Shown: positions 50,101 through 58,859 of the stretch, one piece after another | Layout of the letters: every line of letters starts with the position of its first letter | Numbering within the stretch: the stretch's first letter is position 1 | Source: Phoronis australis | Lineage: Eukaryota; Phoronida; Phoronidae | Length of the DNA stretch: 64,000 nt | Direction of reading: 5' to 3' | Assembly (NCBI GenBank): GCA_002633005.1 | Contig: NMRA01000244.1 | Span: 1 to 64,000, forward strand | Notes under the pieces: generated by a model | Database searches by the model: none | Told to the model about the DNA's origin: nothing | The model's input: only the letters and a program-made list of their open reading frames with translations | Made by a program: the position numbers and the translations under genes

Positions 50101-51074
50101 CAACAGTTTCCCTGAGAATGTTTATAGTCAATGTGCTGGAGACCAAATGGAAACATACAGAGGGTCAGAGAGAGGTCACCAGTCTGCCAGCCATGCCAAG
50201 AGAAGACACCACAGACAGAAGAGCTGTCGGCAAGAATAGAAGATGATCCCACTGTGCCCTGCATTATAAACTGACATTCATCCACATTTGAAGTACAGAA
50301 GTAGCCTATCTCTGAGCCATTTGTAGCATTAAGGTTGCATGCTATTTATCACCTTATTTGGCTTCTGCTCCACTGCACTGTACATAGTTCCTTCAATCAT
50401 GAACGGACCAGAACTTAAAAAATTAGTTCGCAGACTCCCACACACATATCTCATGGGTGTCACAATGCTGCATCAGTACTCTGCTTATCAAGCGGTCGTG
50501 CACTAGTACTAAAAAAGTAAGGATCCAGACACAGAACACCACTCACTGACTGCCCAATGGTCAATACAGTGTTGAGTGAACTTAATTTAGAGTTGGAAAC
50601 TACATAACTTTCGTGGGAGCAACTACCCGTCCGTTAAGTCAGTAACATGTCGAGTAGTAGGCTACAAAGTTTCTTTCGAGATAATGTTTGGTACTTTGGT
50701 GGGTGGTGTTCCATGCTTAGCGGTCAATGAGGTATTTTAACTGTGCTGCGTTGATTGGGACCGTGAATGCGACATCAGAGTTCAGGCAGCCCGAGTCATT
50801 CCAATGTTTAGTTGTAAATTTTGATTTCTTTACGCCGATTAGGAATACGTTACCACTCCAGTCGTTACCTTTGAATGTCCTGCAACACGTTCATCAATAT
50901 AAAGCCACCAGGGATGTTTAGTAGACCAACAGATCCGTCTTTTAGTAGAAGGCTTACTATACCATAACATTTCGAGCAAGATGCGCTCAGGACGTCTTTT
51001 TTATTCACACTATCTTTAAGTTTTTGGAGTACAATCTCCACGCACTCTCTGGACAACGCCATGTCCTTGATCAT
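13081..51074 (-). CDS. SPG11: Spatacsin gene, 43 coding exons (whole gene model)
   Basis: Spatacsin is a large cytosolic and lysosome-associated protein. It works with spastizin (ZFYVE26) and the AP-5 adaptor complex in lysosome and autophagosome membrane recycling; human loss causes hereditary spastic paraplegia 11. I joined exons by GT-AG sites and reading phase. The model totals 7506 nt (2501 residues plus stop), and the frame stays open across every junction. Similarity to remembered human spatacsin includes FDVKTKLRQICFYTTDKRLR (exon 10), RWHLVILFCHLHRLPLT (exon 21), GVGRFSEMTYIFDTLKQNH (exon 39) and LDYCKDTVTRYNLAHQLKFH (exon 43). The first ATG is at 51074; the in-frame ATG at 51062 has better context (purine at -3, G at +4) and may be the true start. 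The stop is TAG at 13083-13081. Exon coordinates are given in the three block entries. Gene identity is very likely; individual boundaries are inferred from splice consensus only. Confidence 0.95.
13485..13562 (-). repeat. tRNA-derived SINE-like piece in an SPG11 intron
   Basis: On the minus strand it has A box TGGCACAGTGATTAG, a paired CTCCCA/TGGGAG arm and B box GGCTTCAAATCC. It lies in the intron before the last SPG11 exon. The anticodon loop is oversized, so a working tRNA is unlikely. Confidence 0.5.
14080..14231 (-). CDS. SPG11: Second copy of the SPG11 penultimate exon
   Basis: Same length, phases and splice sites as 15536-15687. Its differences are mostly silent; the clear change is Pro in place of Ala (DWPS against DWAS). 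It lies inside a block of about 1.4 kb duplicated across the N gap. It is either the allelic version of the same exon left unmerged in the assembly or a real duplicate used in a mutually exclusive way. The open frame, intact splice sites and mainly synonymous changes fit an allele. Confidence 0.75.
15046..15101. other. Assembly gap (56 N)
   Basis: A run of N between the two copies of the duplicated SPG11 segment. No sequence is available here. Confidence 0.99.
15536..15687 (-). CDS. SPG11: SPG11 penultimate exon, copy next to exon 41
   Basis: This 152-nt exon encodes AYIVAEAYHRHSDWASAIYQ and onward to FSEVSD plus two bases, matching human SIVAEAYDFVPDWAEILYQQ. The acceptor is CCAACAG and the donor GTAAGTG. 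It enters in phase 0 and leaves in phase 2, which fits exons 41 and 43. A near-identical copy lies at 14080-14231. Because 152 is not a multiple of 3, only one copy can be in a functional mRNA. Confidence 0.85.
17000..17045 (-). ncRNA. Hammerhead-ribozyme-like motif in an SPG11 intron
   Basis: The minus strand reads CCTGATGA, stem GTGACT-TGA-AGTCAC, then GAAATATAGCTAC. The CUGAUGA and GAAA core boxes are exact and stem II is perfect (6 bp). Stem III is short and less clear. It is probably the end of a Penelope-like element; the match lies about 110 bp below SPG11 exon 41. Confidence 0.45.
20120..20215. mobile_element. 96-bp MITE with 35-bp inverted ends
   Basis: The ends GTCTGATATAACGTGCCCG and CGGGCACACTATATCAGAC pair over about 35 bp, around the interior CGTCTCCACTAGATAACGGG. 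It lies in the intron between SPG11 exons 38 and 39. Relatives are at 24644-24735 and 54396-54501. Confidence 0.7.
23237..23248 (-). CDS. SPG11: SPG11 exon 35: 12-nt microexon
   Basis: Between exon 34 (ending LYK) and exon 36 (starting LLDLEY) a 12-nt segment encoding K-A-V-E is flanked by a pyrimidine-rich acceptor (GGTTTTCAG) and a GT donor (GTTATT). Both neighbours are phase 0 here, so the exon can be skipped without a frameshift. Including it gives LYKKAVELLDLEY, which lines up with human LYDLAKELGCSY; skipping it leaves a four-residue gap there. The donor is weak, so this is a similarity-led inference. Confidence 0.6.
23646..23995. repeat. 18-bp minisatellite
   Basis: About 18 tandem copies of TTGAGGTGCTGTACTGTA with point changes, in the intron between SPG11 exons 33 and 34. 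The long ORFs read through it are repeat artefacts. Confidence 0.9.
24644..24735. mobile_element. MITE, same family as 20.1 kb
   Basis: The ends CGGATATAACGTGCCTGAAT and AGGCACATTACATCCG are inverted. The interior shares TCTCCACT and AATAAC with the 20.1-kb copy. It lies in the intron between SPG11 exons 32 and 33. Confidence 0.65.
26918..37047 (-). CDS. SPG11: SPG11 exons 16-30 (middle third)
   Basis: Exons in transcript order: 36889-37047, 36348-36420, 35620-35791, 34259-34479, 33523-33628, 33152-33311, 32734-32926, 32253-32336, 31728-31879, 30888-31085, 30231-30335, 28992-29163, 27953-28167, 27533-27670, 26918-27085. They encode about residues 1106-1877. Exon 16 has SSYPKLQAALFANSTPEGA (human TPYPKLKTALFPQCTP). 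Exons 18-19 have LYYLRQGRPSFAFTAFIRQL and VACIVFTELLGRDSSLLRVQ. Exon 25 ends with TGFKIFNK against human RGFQLFFK, and exon 26 begins ESPLLPFLHFY against DSPLLLVMEMY. The 603-base N run lies in the intron between exons 26 and 27, so it does not interrupt coding sequence. Exon 23 (84 nt) is weakly conserved; its donor (GTAGGA) was chosen by phase. Confidence 0.9.
29328..30090. mobile_element. hAT-like element interrupted by the assembly gap
   Basis: The left end is CATAGGCGGATACAG and the right end CTGGATCTGCCCCTG, with flanks GACAA and GACAC. The interior is mostly N. It lies in the intron between SPG11 exons 26 and 27. Confidence 0.6.
29460..30062. other. Assembly gap (603 N) inside an intron and inside a repeat element
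   Basis: A run of N in the intron between SPG11 exons 26 and 27. Both edges are the ends of a hAT-like inverted-repeat element, so the unassembled part is probably the interior of a repeat. No coding exon appears to be lost, because exon 26 ends in phase 0 and exon 27 starts in phase 0. Confidence 0.97.
30636..30836. repeat. Tandem duplication, unit of about 96 bp
   Basis: Two nearly identical copies containing TACCCTCACTGTGTTCATTT and ACAGTCAATAGGCAAATCAA, in the intron between SPG11 exons 25 and 26. Confidence 0.85.
34105..34150 (-). ncRNA. Hammerhead-ribozyme-like motif (Penelope-type)
   Basis: The minus strand reads CTGAGGA, then a 5-bp stem GGTGT/ACACC, then GAAA, a palindromic ACATGT and C. 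This fits the hammerhead core CUGANGA / stem II / GAAA / short stem III / cleavable UH. Small hammerheads with a very short palindromic stem III are known from Penelope-like retroelements. It lies in the intron between SPG11 exons 19 and 20. Activity cannot be judged from sequence alone. Confidence 0.45.
35290..35550. repeat. Minisatellite of about 20 bp
   Basis: Irregular tandem copies of CAAGCTTGAATAATACTGGG, in the intron between SPG11 exons 18 and 19. Confidence 0.8.
37601..51074 (-). CDS. SPG11: SPG11 exons 1-15 (N-terminal third)
   Basis: Exons in transcript order: 50869-51074, 48926-49143, 47386-47592, 46054-46753, 45436-45556, 45100-45250, 44416-44702, 43810-44022, 42794-42967, 41657-41850, 40283-40443, 39436-39652, 38786-38998, 38276-38382, 37601-37746. 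They encode about residues 1-1105. The N-terminus is the least conserved part, but exon 2 aligns with the human LLALGENYELLIYEF region and exon 3 joins exon 4 as DVISIYNTSSGKC, matching human WIYIFDVVDGTY. Exon 4 (700 nt) is the largest. Exon 6 carries RCSIPVHALEIGLRHRQLDT, nearly identical to the human segment. Two exon ends were chosen by phase: exon 3 uses donor GTATCC rather than GTAATC, and exon 6 uses GTAGGT rather than GTGTTG, because only these restore frame and similarity. Confidence 0.9.
41140..41292. repeat. Minisatellite, unit of about 20 bp
   Basis: Seven or so copies of CACATGGGACATTCAATTGT with changes, in the intron between SPG11 exons 10 and 11. It produces a spurious ORF rich in the repeat peptide SHGTFNC. 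Confidence 0.85.
42245..42433. repeat. 189-bp near-perfect inverted repeat (89-bp arms)
   Basis: The arms 42245-42333 and 42345-42433 match at 88 of 89 positions around an 11-base loop. It lies in the SPG11 intron between exons 9 and 10. Each arm contains TTGACGAAGGA, a short stem, and TCCGAAAATTTCA, resembling the hammerhead-like termini of Penelope-like elements, so this looks like two such termini fused tail to tail. Confidence 0.85.
43265..43345. repeat. Short tandem repeat, 30-bp unit
   Basis: Two copies of CAACAGACAAGCGCCATGGT followed by TACTAACAAA. A (CAAACA)n run lies nearby at about 43570-43598. Both are in the intron between SPG11 exons 8 and 9. Confidence 0.65.
45665..45815. repeat. 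Tandem pair of about 75 bp, G-rich
   Basis: Two units each containing GCACTGAAAAAAGTGG, a G/C-rich inverted segment and GGTGCRC, in the intron between SPG11 exons 4 and 5. Possibly the end of a DNA transposon. Confidence 0.55.
47309..47362. repeat. Short tandem duplication, 25-bp unit
   Basis: GAGCTGTGTGGGCAGTCAGT is repeated twice in the intron between SPG11 exons 3 and 4. Confidence 0.7.
47650..47880. repeat. Minisatellite, unit of about 43 bp
   Basis: About five copies built on GGTTGTGAGATTGAGCCTGT and CAGTAACACAAG, in SPG11 intron 2, just upstream in transcript order of exon 3. Confidence 0.8.
47955..47977. repeat. Short hairpin resembling the MITE ends
   Basis: GTCTGATAC and GTATCAGAC (9-bp arms, 5-base loop) share the GTCTGATA start of the 20.1-kb MITE. 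Possibly a solo fold-back of its termini. Confidence 0.35.
48090..48170 (-). repeat. tRNA-derived SINE-like piece in SPG11 intron 2
   Basis: On the minus strand, GGTGTGGCCTGCTTG is followed after about 35 bases by GGTTCATGTCCCACC, resembling A and B boxes. The structure is otherwise degenerate. Confidence 0.4.
48440..48800 (+). repeat. Dispersed repeat family, copy 2 (SPG11 intron 2)
   Basis: It includes ATAACATGACCAAATTT, CAAGATAAAATCTCAAAA, GTAGCCCCTCATGCAAAAG and CATTTCTGAGATACTATGTT, in the same order as the inverted copy at 61120-61470. Confidence 0.55.
49660..50010. mobile_element. Single-arm copy of the 1.1-kb foldback element
   Basis: Same orientation as the right arm at 1778-2082. 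Shared strings include TTGTTCAAGTTGGAAGGAAT, GTGACTTTGATGTTTTA and GAAAAGCTTCC, followed by GAAGCGCCTATAGGAGC. It lies in the intron between SPG11 exons 1 and 2. A much weaker resemblance occurs near 55940-56010. Confidence 0.65.
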
Positions 51075-53940
51075 ATGATAACTGACCTCTTTTGGGGTAA
51101 AAATAAGCGAACCTGGCGCACGTAATCAGAACTAATATCTGATTCCAGTCGTGGGGCTCCGGCGTTCCGGCCGGTCTGCGTTATCCAACACCCGGCATCG
51201 TGCAGCCTACACCGCTTGTGTTCTCTTATGGGCATAACTCAGTGGCCGGTGACGGACTTCATGCTAGGTGGACGCGATCGAGAAGAAAAATACCGTCAGC
51301 ATGCCGTTTGCAGGACTTACGCGGAGATTTCCGTCAATGATCAATTGTTTAAATTAATGAAGTTCTTGATTGGCATCCACAGTTGAATTCAAACATTTAA
51401 TTTGATATGTTTGGCTGAAAGTTTTAGTCTAGTCGCAACCGGTTACGCGCCGACTCTTCATTGAGGCCGTCTTATGGTACAGAGATGCTTTGATCAATTC
51501 TGGGATCAATTCAATCAAGCTTTCCATGGCACCGGCAGCAGTACAGCGCACGTTTACTTCAGTTTTCAACTAGGCTAATGCCCTTGAGTTTTCACAATGG
51601 AAAATGTTATCAACATATGTTTTTCGTCATTATTTCGGCGGCTCTTCAGTTCTCGAGGGTTATCCAATTTTCCTCAACGGACTTCAAATTTTCACCTGCG
51701 GACCCCGACGGTTACTCGCGATATGCCATATCCCACACTTTTCATTTCTGGCCTCGAGAGTTAGTTGGCACTTAGAACAGGTGGCACTGAGTGACTCCTC
51801 TGAAACCTGTATTTGGTGAGCCATTGAGGACAAAACCGTTCATGTGAAAATACGAGGCCACGCGACCGCTATACCACTAAACTGAACTTGAGTTTTGAAA
51901 ATCTGACACGTTAGAAGCCGTTGGGACATTTTTCACTGAGTCCAGTCGAAACTTAATGGCAACGTTCGCGACAGCATCCTACTCATGCAACGTACGGGCC
52001 CGGCGGGGTTGTGAACTGCCGTCACACACGACTTCAAAGCAGGTCCGCCGTACGTATGAAGTGGGTGCTCCCGGCTCCCCCACTGAATTCTAACACATGA
52101 CGGCGACATCCCGTTGCTCCCAACTTGTTCGATTCTATATAGCCCATGATGAACAAGTTCGGAAGTTTACCTACTGGTAGCCAATATCTTACACGACTAA
52201 TTAACTCTATTCTGGCATTTATCAGTGGTTGGAGGGCCTGCGCTCTTTTGTTCGATAATTGCTCTAATCTCAGATCAGATCGTACAGTATCTAGACTGAC
52301 TGGGCTGGGCTAATAAAAATGAAAGTTAAGTTGTAACATATTTGAGCTTAAAACAATAGCATTTCTGAATTCCTCGTCAAAGGCTGCATGATGACGTTCC
52401 TTTTTTGAATCACCAAAATCGCCCAACTACAACAGCTAGTTAAGACAATCTATTCTGTCTAAATGGACTCACTGGGTTTGACTGCAGTGTGTTCATACGC
52501 ATTCGCCGGTAATAGCGTGCAACCACCATACGTTTCCTTTGAAGCCTGGGAGATAATTGGCCTGCTTGTTATCATACGGGAAAAAAGACTGAGCTGGGCA
52601 GTTAAAAAAGAGCCAGATGTTATCCGGCACGTTCAGCGCCCATCACGTCTGGAAAAGTTACTGAACGACAGAACGCTGTGATGATGAAGTCGTCACTTCA
52701 CTGTGAAATCGCGAAGTCCCGGCGGCAGTGCGATAGCCGGGCATGGGGCAGTTGAGAAGCACAGCGAAACACGTAAATACACGCCTTCAAAAAGTCCGAG
52801 AAAGCTTCTTCTACACAGACTATCCAGAACACTCCGCTATTCAGGCGTTACTTCAGTGAACTATAACTGTGCATATACACGCTCAACTGAATATCTGTTA
52901 TCCTACTGAACCCCAAGCAGCATTCCAGTTCTACTGAACCCCAATTAAGCAACCTTCCCCTCACGGTTTCTGGATTTGGTCGCCACTCAAGTGCATTAGG
53001 GGCTCGGATGTGAACAACCGGGATTTTAAAAAGCCAGAGAGTGTACTNCCAGTCCCCCATTTGGCGAAGTGGGTGAAAAAGGTCCGCCTCCGGAGACAAA
53101 AAGTCCGGGAAAATGGGACCGTCAGTCCCGTACTGAACAAGCACAAACACGCAAATCACAGTGGTGCTTCCGTTTTTTTTTGTTTTTTTTTATTTTTAGT
53201 CCACCCGATCCGTTTGTTGAAAGGGTCCGCAACGTCATGTAGGAATTCAAACCCCTCCCTGGTAGGCTGCCGTGGGTGCGTGCATGTAAGGACACTCAAC
53301 AGCGCCTTTTTCAACTAAGCATATGGCTCTTGCTAATAAAATGTCTCATATAGACATCATATAGTATTCAAGATGTGGCCTGAACTTTGAGTGATTACAA
53401 CGCGGCGATGACCCCAACCAGGGAAGTTGAATTTTGGTCACCGAGGGAACGAAATTATAACTACAAAATTTTCAGTCGGATGCTACTCCCCGTATTTTCA
53501 GTTCCGGATTTCACAGCCCGTCGAAGGAGTTTTTTACGTTTGATACCCCACAAAGGGGTTTTGGCAACCAAACAGTGAATTTCATCAAAAGATACAGAAC
53601 AAATCTAAGCTTTAAACGCACACGCGTAACGTGTTCCGGTCCAACAAGTGACCTTTCTACATTAAGTCTTGTCACTAGTTGAAACCCGCCATGTCCTCCG
53701 GCTCATTTGCAGCACCCGTTTTCTGCCCTATCACTATCAGCATTTTTCCTTTCATCGCGGTCACAATCTAATTCTTCAATTAGCTTTTGTTATTTCTGAA
53801 TTTTTTCTCAATGTTTTTGTTGGGATTATATCTATAAATATGACAGATACCAATTTGATCTGAGTTTGCGTTGGACTCAGTCAGTCCTAACACCTAAGAA
53901 GACTGCAGGTTGTGCTCATTGTGTCAACAGGTGCAACGCT
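51075..53940. other. Intergenic between SPG11 and the plus-strand 54-kb gene
   Basis: A head-to-head spacer of about 2.9 kb. The first few hundred bases beyond 51075 are moderately CpG-containing and probably hold the SPG11 promoter. Short ORFs (52463-52681, 53387-53578) show no family features. One N lies at 53048. Confidence 0.5.
51830..51895 (-). repeat. Possible tRNA-like fragment
   Basis: On the minus strand TTTAGTGGTATAGCGGTCGC resembles a tRNA D-arm/A box, but no convincing B box follows. Probably a SINE remnant. Confidence 0.25.
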
Positions 53941-53977
53941 TCCCATAATGCACAACAATGCGAATACGCATGCGCAT
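53941..53977 (+). promoter_or_regulatory. ZNF143-like and NRF1-like sites before the 54-kb gene
   Basis: TCCCATAATGC at 53941-53951 resembles the ZNF143 (SBS) core TCCCAGAATGC, and TACGCATGCGCAT at 53965-53977 resembles the palindromic NRF1 site. They lie 32-68 bases before the ATG at 54009, a common layout in TATA-less promoters of broadly expressed animal genes. No TATA box is seen. Confidence 0.5.
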
Positions 53978-54008
53978 AGTTTAAGTGACAAACTTGAAGT
54001 TTTGAGCC

Positions 54009-57000
54009 ATGAGCTCAAAAAAGGGTAAGAAAATAAGTGGAAAGTATACGATTGCATTCTTCCTTTTATTTCTTTGAGATATGTGTTTAAATTTCAATGC
54101 TCGTATTTTGTAGTTCTGGCAATCCAAGCTCGAAAGAAGAGGACAAAGCCCAAAACTCGGTATCAAAACCCCAAAGTCGAGAAAAAGGTTCAGAATCAAA
54201 AGGAACCGTCAAAATCAGGGTGAGTTGAAGTGCTTTCTTTTCTATTAGCCGATTGTCTTGTTTTGGAAGAGTTAACAGAACTACTTGTTGTAGTTCCCAA
54301 ACATTGATTTCAAAGGAAATGACTTACCTTGTATGTTGATTCTGGCGATTGTCGGCATAAGAATAAACCTCAACAGTTTTTGGGATGTATAGCATGGTCG
54401 GATATAGCGGTCCCTGAGAGTATCAGTTTCATCCACTAAATAATGGGCCCGTCGCTCAGTGATTGCCGGATTCTCTAAATCAGGGACCGCTATATCCGAC
54501 CAGTGTCGTATAATTGTTCTTATGTTAAATGGGCTGTGTAAAGACAGTGAAGACAGATGACAGTCACGAAACTCAAGATCATGGAAGGATGTGGAATTTC
54601 ATCATGTATTAAAAGTTAAGTTCATGATCACACTAGATTTCCTTGTGATTTCTTGTACGGAATGCACCACAGATCAACATCAGACATTTTGATGTGTTGT
54701 CTTCTCATAACTTTCGAGTGTTACATAGAGTCATAAAAAGCCTCCCTAAATGGCTTGCCAAGCAGTAGTTGCCTCTTGACTGAATGGTTTGGAGGCTTGG
54801 CTGTCATGCGGGCTATCATGGTTCAAGACCTTCAAATCTCAGTGTCAGCAAAATTTTCTGCATTGACGTCCACCTAAGGTAAAACTCATGAAAAAACCCT
54901 CAGGTTTGAATAGTTGTTGTGAGTGACTGATGAGAGGGTGCCAGCCTGGTTGTGTTGGGTCTAGAACTCAAGGGGGCGCTGTAGAAGGCAAGTTCCAGGA
55001 TGTTGATCCTTATAATTAAAACTGGTTGGAAGGCATCACTCTAGCTGTAGAAATCTTATGGGTTGGGAAGTGGGAATAGGTGGGCACTGTGACAGGCTGG
55101 GTCTAAAGTTGGAGAGAGCTGTGCTAATGTTGGACTAGTATCATGTTGTTTGTAGTTGGTTTGATAATTACAGGCTGGGTCTAAAGTTGGAGAGAGCTGT
55201 GCTAGTGTTCGACTAGTATCATGTTGTTTGTAATTGGTTTGATAATTACACAGGTGGGCAGACGTTTCTTTTAAAGCGACTAAAAACACAGAAACCAAAT
55301 TTTTATTTAGAGCACTTAATGAACCTGAACTCAACTTGTTCCTGACTCGGATAAGCTTGTAAAGAACTGACATAATTTTCATTATTGCTTGTAGCCCAGC
55401 TGTGCACTTAAAGTGACTCTCCATGCTTAAGCTACTTTTTAGAGCCTGGTATGGAGTAGTGACGGTTAGTTCTAAGCCAAGGAGTCTCGTGTAATTTGAC
55501 CAAGCAGCAATTTGAGTCTTGAGTATAGTAAGTGGTCGGAAGCAACAGTTAGTTTTTATGACTGGAGGCTGATTCACAGGTAGTCTAACACAACTAGTTT
55601 GGTGGTGACAGGTTTAAGAAACATATTTTACTTTCCTAGGACAGATTCGTTGTAAAAACTGACATGCACCGCCTGCTGCCCATAGAGCTTTGTGTGGTGG
55701 AAACGTCCTGTGATTTGTATTACGCTTCGCCTTGGCTAAACTATGATTTTGTCATAGCCGTTTTTCCATGTGACCTGAATATTCTGTTACAGTCCCAGGT
55801 GTGCAGTGAGATGACATTGCGAACTATAGATGCTCTAGTAAAACCCATGATCCTGCCAGGTTGCTGGAGCATTGTTGGGCAAGTTTTCAGCTTGCTAATA
55901 TGCCCTAAGGGTGTCGCTCTAGGCTCAAAGCTACTTGAGACAAAGTGACGTTGATGGTTTAGCCTGGACTAGGCGTAATTTTCTGAAATTCTTCCAGTGT
56001 ACATACAAGGATCTATGGCACGTGCATTCATGGATGCTCCAACAGGTTATCGGTCTCAGTACAGTCCAAGCTTTACTATTTGTGTTCATGTAACGATGTT
56101 GTGAATAGGAACGGGGTTGAAAAGACTGGTCTTGAAGGAAGTATGTAGCTATCATGTGTTTAATCACTTTTGCTAGAGAAAAAATAACTTAACGATACTT
56201 ATCGGAGCGCATTTTCTGTTCTCAGTCAGGTCCATTGTAGTTAAACCATGAAATCTCACTCATGCATACAGTGGTACTGATAGAACAGATGCATAAATGA
56301 AGTTTGCAGTTTTAATTTGAATGTCAAATGCAATGTATTTGTTTTTTACGTTTGACATCATTGCTACACATGTAATATTTAAATTTATTTGTCTTGTATG
56401 ACAGTGTGCCGAAGTTAGTGTATAGACTTAGTGGCTGTGTTCTGCCACTGCTATGCCTCCAAGCCTTGAGAGTTGTTCTAGAACAACTTGGAGATAGTGT
56501 CTTGTCAACAGGTGGCACTGTTGGTCCTAAGTAGTTTTCTGCTATAGTTGTATGGTTTCAATTCAGTGTTATGCCACAGTGGACTGTTTGTCATTTGTTT
56601 GTTGTCACCTCTTAAAGAAACCTTGCATGGTGCTAGATACAATGAAGTGGACTTGAGTGGAGATTTCAAAACTGCTTGTAGCTGAGGAGGATGTCTGTAC
56701 ATATAATCTTCTGTGGGTTGATCATTTTGTGCTGGCGACAATGCCTTGGTTTGATGCCAAAGCAAATTCCTGAATGATTTGTGCCTCTGAGAAATTATTA
56801 AATGACATGCATTGCTTGAGATACTTTTAATCATTTGCATTCCTTTTGGGAATTGGGATTTTCAGTGGAATTTTCTAGTTAATTATTTGACATGTTTTTA
56901 GAATGAATTTAAGGTGGTGTTTTTCATAGTTTTATTTGGTCGTTCATCTTCTGTGATTATAGGCCCGTATGTATTCAGTTAGACTTCTGCTCTCTGGGCG

Positions 57001-57630
57001 TGTTTTTCTGTAAGTGTACTAAAGATATTTCACTGCACGTGTTGTCTTGTAGCTGCAAACAGTAATCAGGATAGATGGGATAGTGGCTCCCCCTGTCATT
57101 GTCGGGTCTGAGTCAACTCTCAGTTGGGGATGGTAGGTACCACACCATGTTAGTAAATACTGATATTTTTCAATATTTTGTTCAAAGGCACCAAAAGTAT
57201 GTGGCGTTTGCACTGGACACGTTCTATGTATAGAAGATAGACATATCTCTTGTTCCCACTGACATAAATCCTGGCCAGAGATAGATGTATTTCTAGTTCC
57301 TAGTGATATGAATTTTGATCAGAGATAGACGTATACTAGTTCCTAGTGATATGAATTATGAATACTGGCCAGAGATAGACGTATTTGTAGTTCCTAGTGA
57401 TATGAATTCTGAACAGAGATAGCATTCAAAACTAGTCATTCGCTTTTTGATATGGTTTGCGCTATGATATCTGTAGTCTTGCTGTGTGTGTATCAGCCCA
57501 TTGTTGGCTTGAACCACCACACAGTGAACACATGAAGGCTGTGTTGGAAAATGGAGGAGTAAGACCAGGGAAGTATTATGTTCAAGATGTCCAAACTGTT
57601 CAAGTGCCTGCCCTGCACCGCGTGTGCCAG
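54009..57630 (+). CDS. 5' part of a plus-strand gene, product uncertain
   Basis: Exons inferred: 54009-54043 (MSSKKGKKISG, donor GTATAC), 54114-54219 (a Ser/Lys/Glu-rich segment ending GTVKIR), 57053-57132 (LQTVIRIDGIVAPPVIVGSE) and 57477-57630 (HMKAVLENGGVRPGKYYVQD, ending HRVCQ). Phases 2, 0, 2 and 0 agree across all three junctions. An optional exon, 55640-55798 (53 codons, phase 0 to 0, good splice sites), could sit between exons 2 and 3. A stronger first donor (GTAAGA at 54025) would put the rest out of frame. MSSKK and the GVRPG segment weakly recall the N-terminal region of the AAA-ATPase AFG2A/SPATA5; no Walker motif is found in the window. The promoter sites upstream support a real start. 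The gene continues downstream. Confidence 0.5.
54396..54501. mobile_element. MITE with perfect 20-bp inverted ends
   Basis: GGTCGGATATAGCGGTCCCT at the left is the exact reverse complement of the right end. The interior TCCACTAAATAATGGGC matches the core of the copies at 20.1 and 24.6 kb. Confidence 0.65.
54770..54850 (+). repeat. Possible tRNA-derived SINE head
   Basis: It contains a B-box-like GGTTCAAGACC with an upstream tRNA-like stretch, inside the first long intron of the 54-kb gene. Weak call. Confidence 0.25.
55088..55247. repeat. Tandem duplication, unit of about 78 bp
   Basis: Two nearly identical units containing ACAGGCTGGGTCTAAAGTTG and TAGTATCATGTTGTTTGTA. Non-coding, in the first long intron of the 54-kb gene. 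Confidence 0.85.
57235..57425. repeat. Minisatellite, unit of about 45-60 bp
   Basis: Three to four copies of CAGAGATAGACGTAT and AGTTCCTAGTGATATGAATT, between the candidate exons at 57.1 and 57.5 kb. Confidence 0.75.
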
Positions 57631-58859
57631 GTCAGTCGGAGCACGTGTCCATCTTGACTGCTTATGAAACTGGAGGAAATATTGTGTGCCTCGGTTTCAA
57701 GTTTAGACAGTAATTGGCGCCAGTGAAGAGAATTGGAAATCTAAATTAAATGGTTTCCACGATAGCATCATTGTAAAGAATTATGTTTGTAGTGCTCAAG
57801 AGATCGCAGCTGCTGAGTTGAAATTCTGAGAATCAATAATTGTGTTGAGGCTGAATATGTTTGGCTTCTTCTCATTTGATTTTTTATGTTGAAATTTGTG
57901 CAAGCCCAGTTGTTAAGTATTCGTGCTATAGGTACAGTTTATATGCCTGCAGTGTGTCTTCGTGCATAGAATAATACTTTGCTATATGAAACTCATTCAT
58001 TTCTCATGAGATTTTGAGCAAATTTTCAAAAAAGTAGATTAGGAAGTGGCGTAGCACATATCGTTGTTAGACAGAGCATTGAGAGAAAGGCTCTATTGTT
58101 TGCAACTACTACATTTCATCGGGGATTTCAACCAAATTTTAAATACACTTATATGCTTGTAAAGTGGTAATCCTACTGTTATTTCCTGAAATTTATCCTG
58201 TTCTTGATTTTCACGCATGCGTCAGGGTAGGAGAATGTTTTTCTGTGTGAGACTCCTTCTTTACCCAGAAGGTTTTGACCAAACGTTTTGCCAAGTATGC
58301 TTACAAAGTGCTATAACGCATACCATCAACACTTTCCGATTGGACCGTATCATCTTGAGGTTTGCTTCATTCTCGGTGTTCATGCATCCAGATAAATGCT
58401 CTGCAGTGCACAACCCCTTCATTTCCGACAGTTTTTGACTAAAACTAAGAAAAACATGTTTATGAAGTGTCCATATCGCATATCGTCGACATTTTACTGT
58501 TCATCTGAATTTTAGCCCATTCTTGGTTGCGTGGGTCCATGTATGACACCGGTCTTCTATGCTGTATGCATCCACCTACAGGTGGGGGTTTTGATGTCAT
58601 AGTCTCTGTCTTATGCATATCCCTACAGGTGGCGATATTGTTGTCATGGTATGCCTGGTCTCCGCTTCACTGGTATTTCAATAGAGAAAGCTTGGGCTCG
58701 AGATACGGTCCCTGCAAATCCTCAAAGAATATTTGAAATGCTGTAACACTGTTTTCCAATGGGTCTCAGTGTAGCCAAATAGTAAACCCACATTCTGTTA
58801 TGATTTTGGCCTCTTACCAAATATAAAGTGATCAGTGAACTTGGTCCTTGAGGTTGTGT

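Noticed and set aside
50100-50285. 61-codon minus-strand ORF between SPG11 exons 1 and 2, with a good-looking donor nearby at 50078
   Set aside because: Exon 1 joins exon 2 directly in frame (AG/T) and with spatacsin similarity. Any use of this ORF after exon 1 hits a stop.
53387-53578. 63-codon plus-strand ORF starting MSDYNAAMTPTREVEFW
   Set aside because: No splice, promoter or family features, and it lies upstream of the better-supported gene start at 54009.
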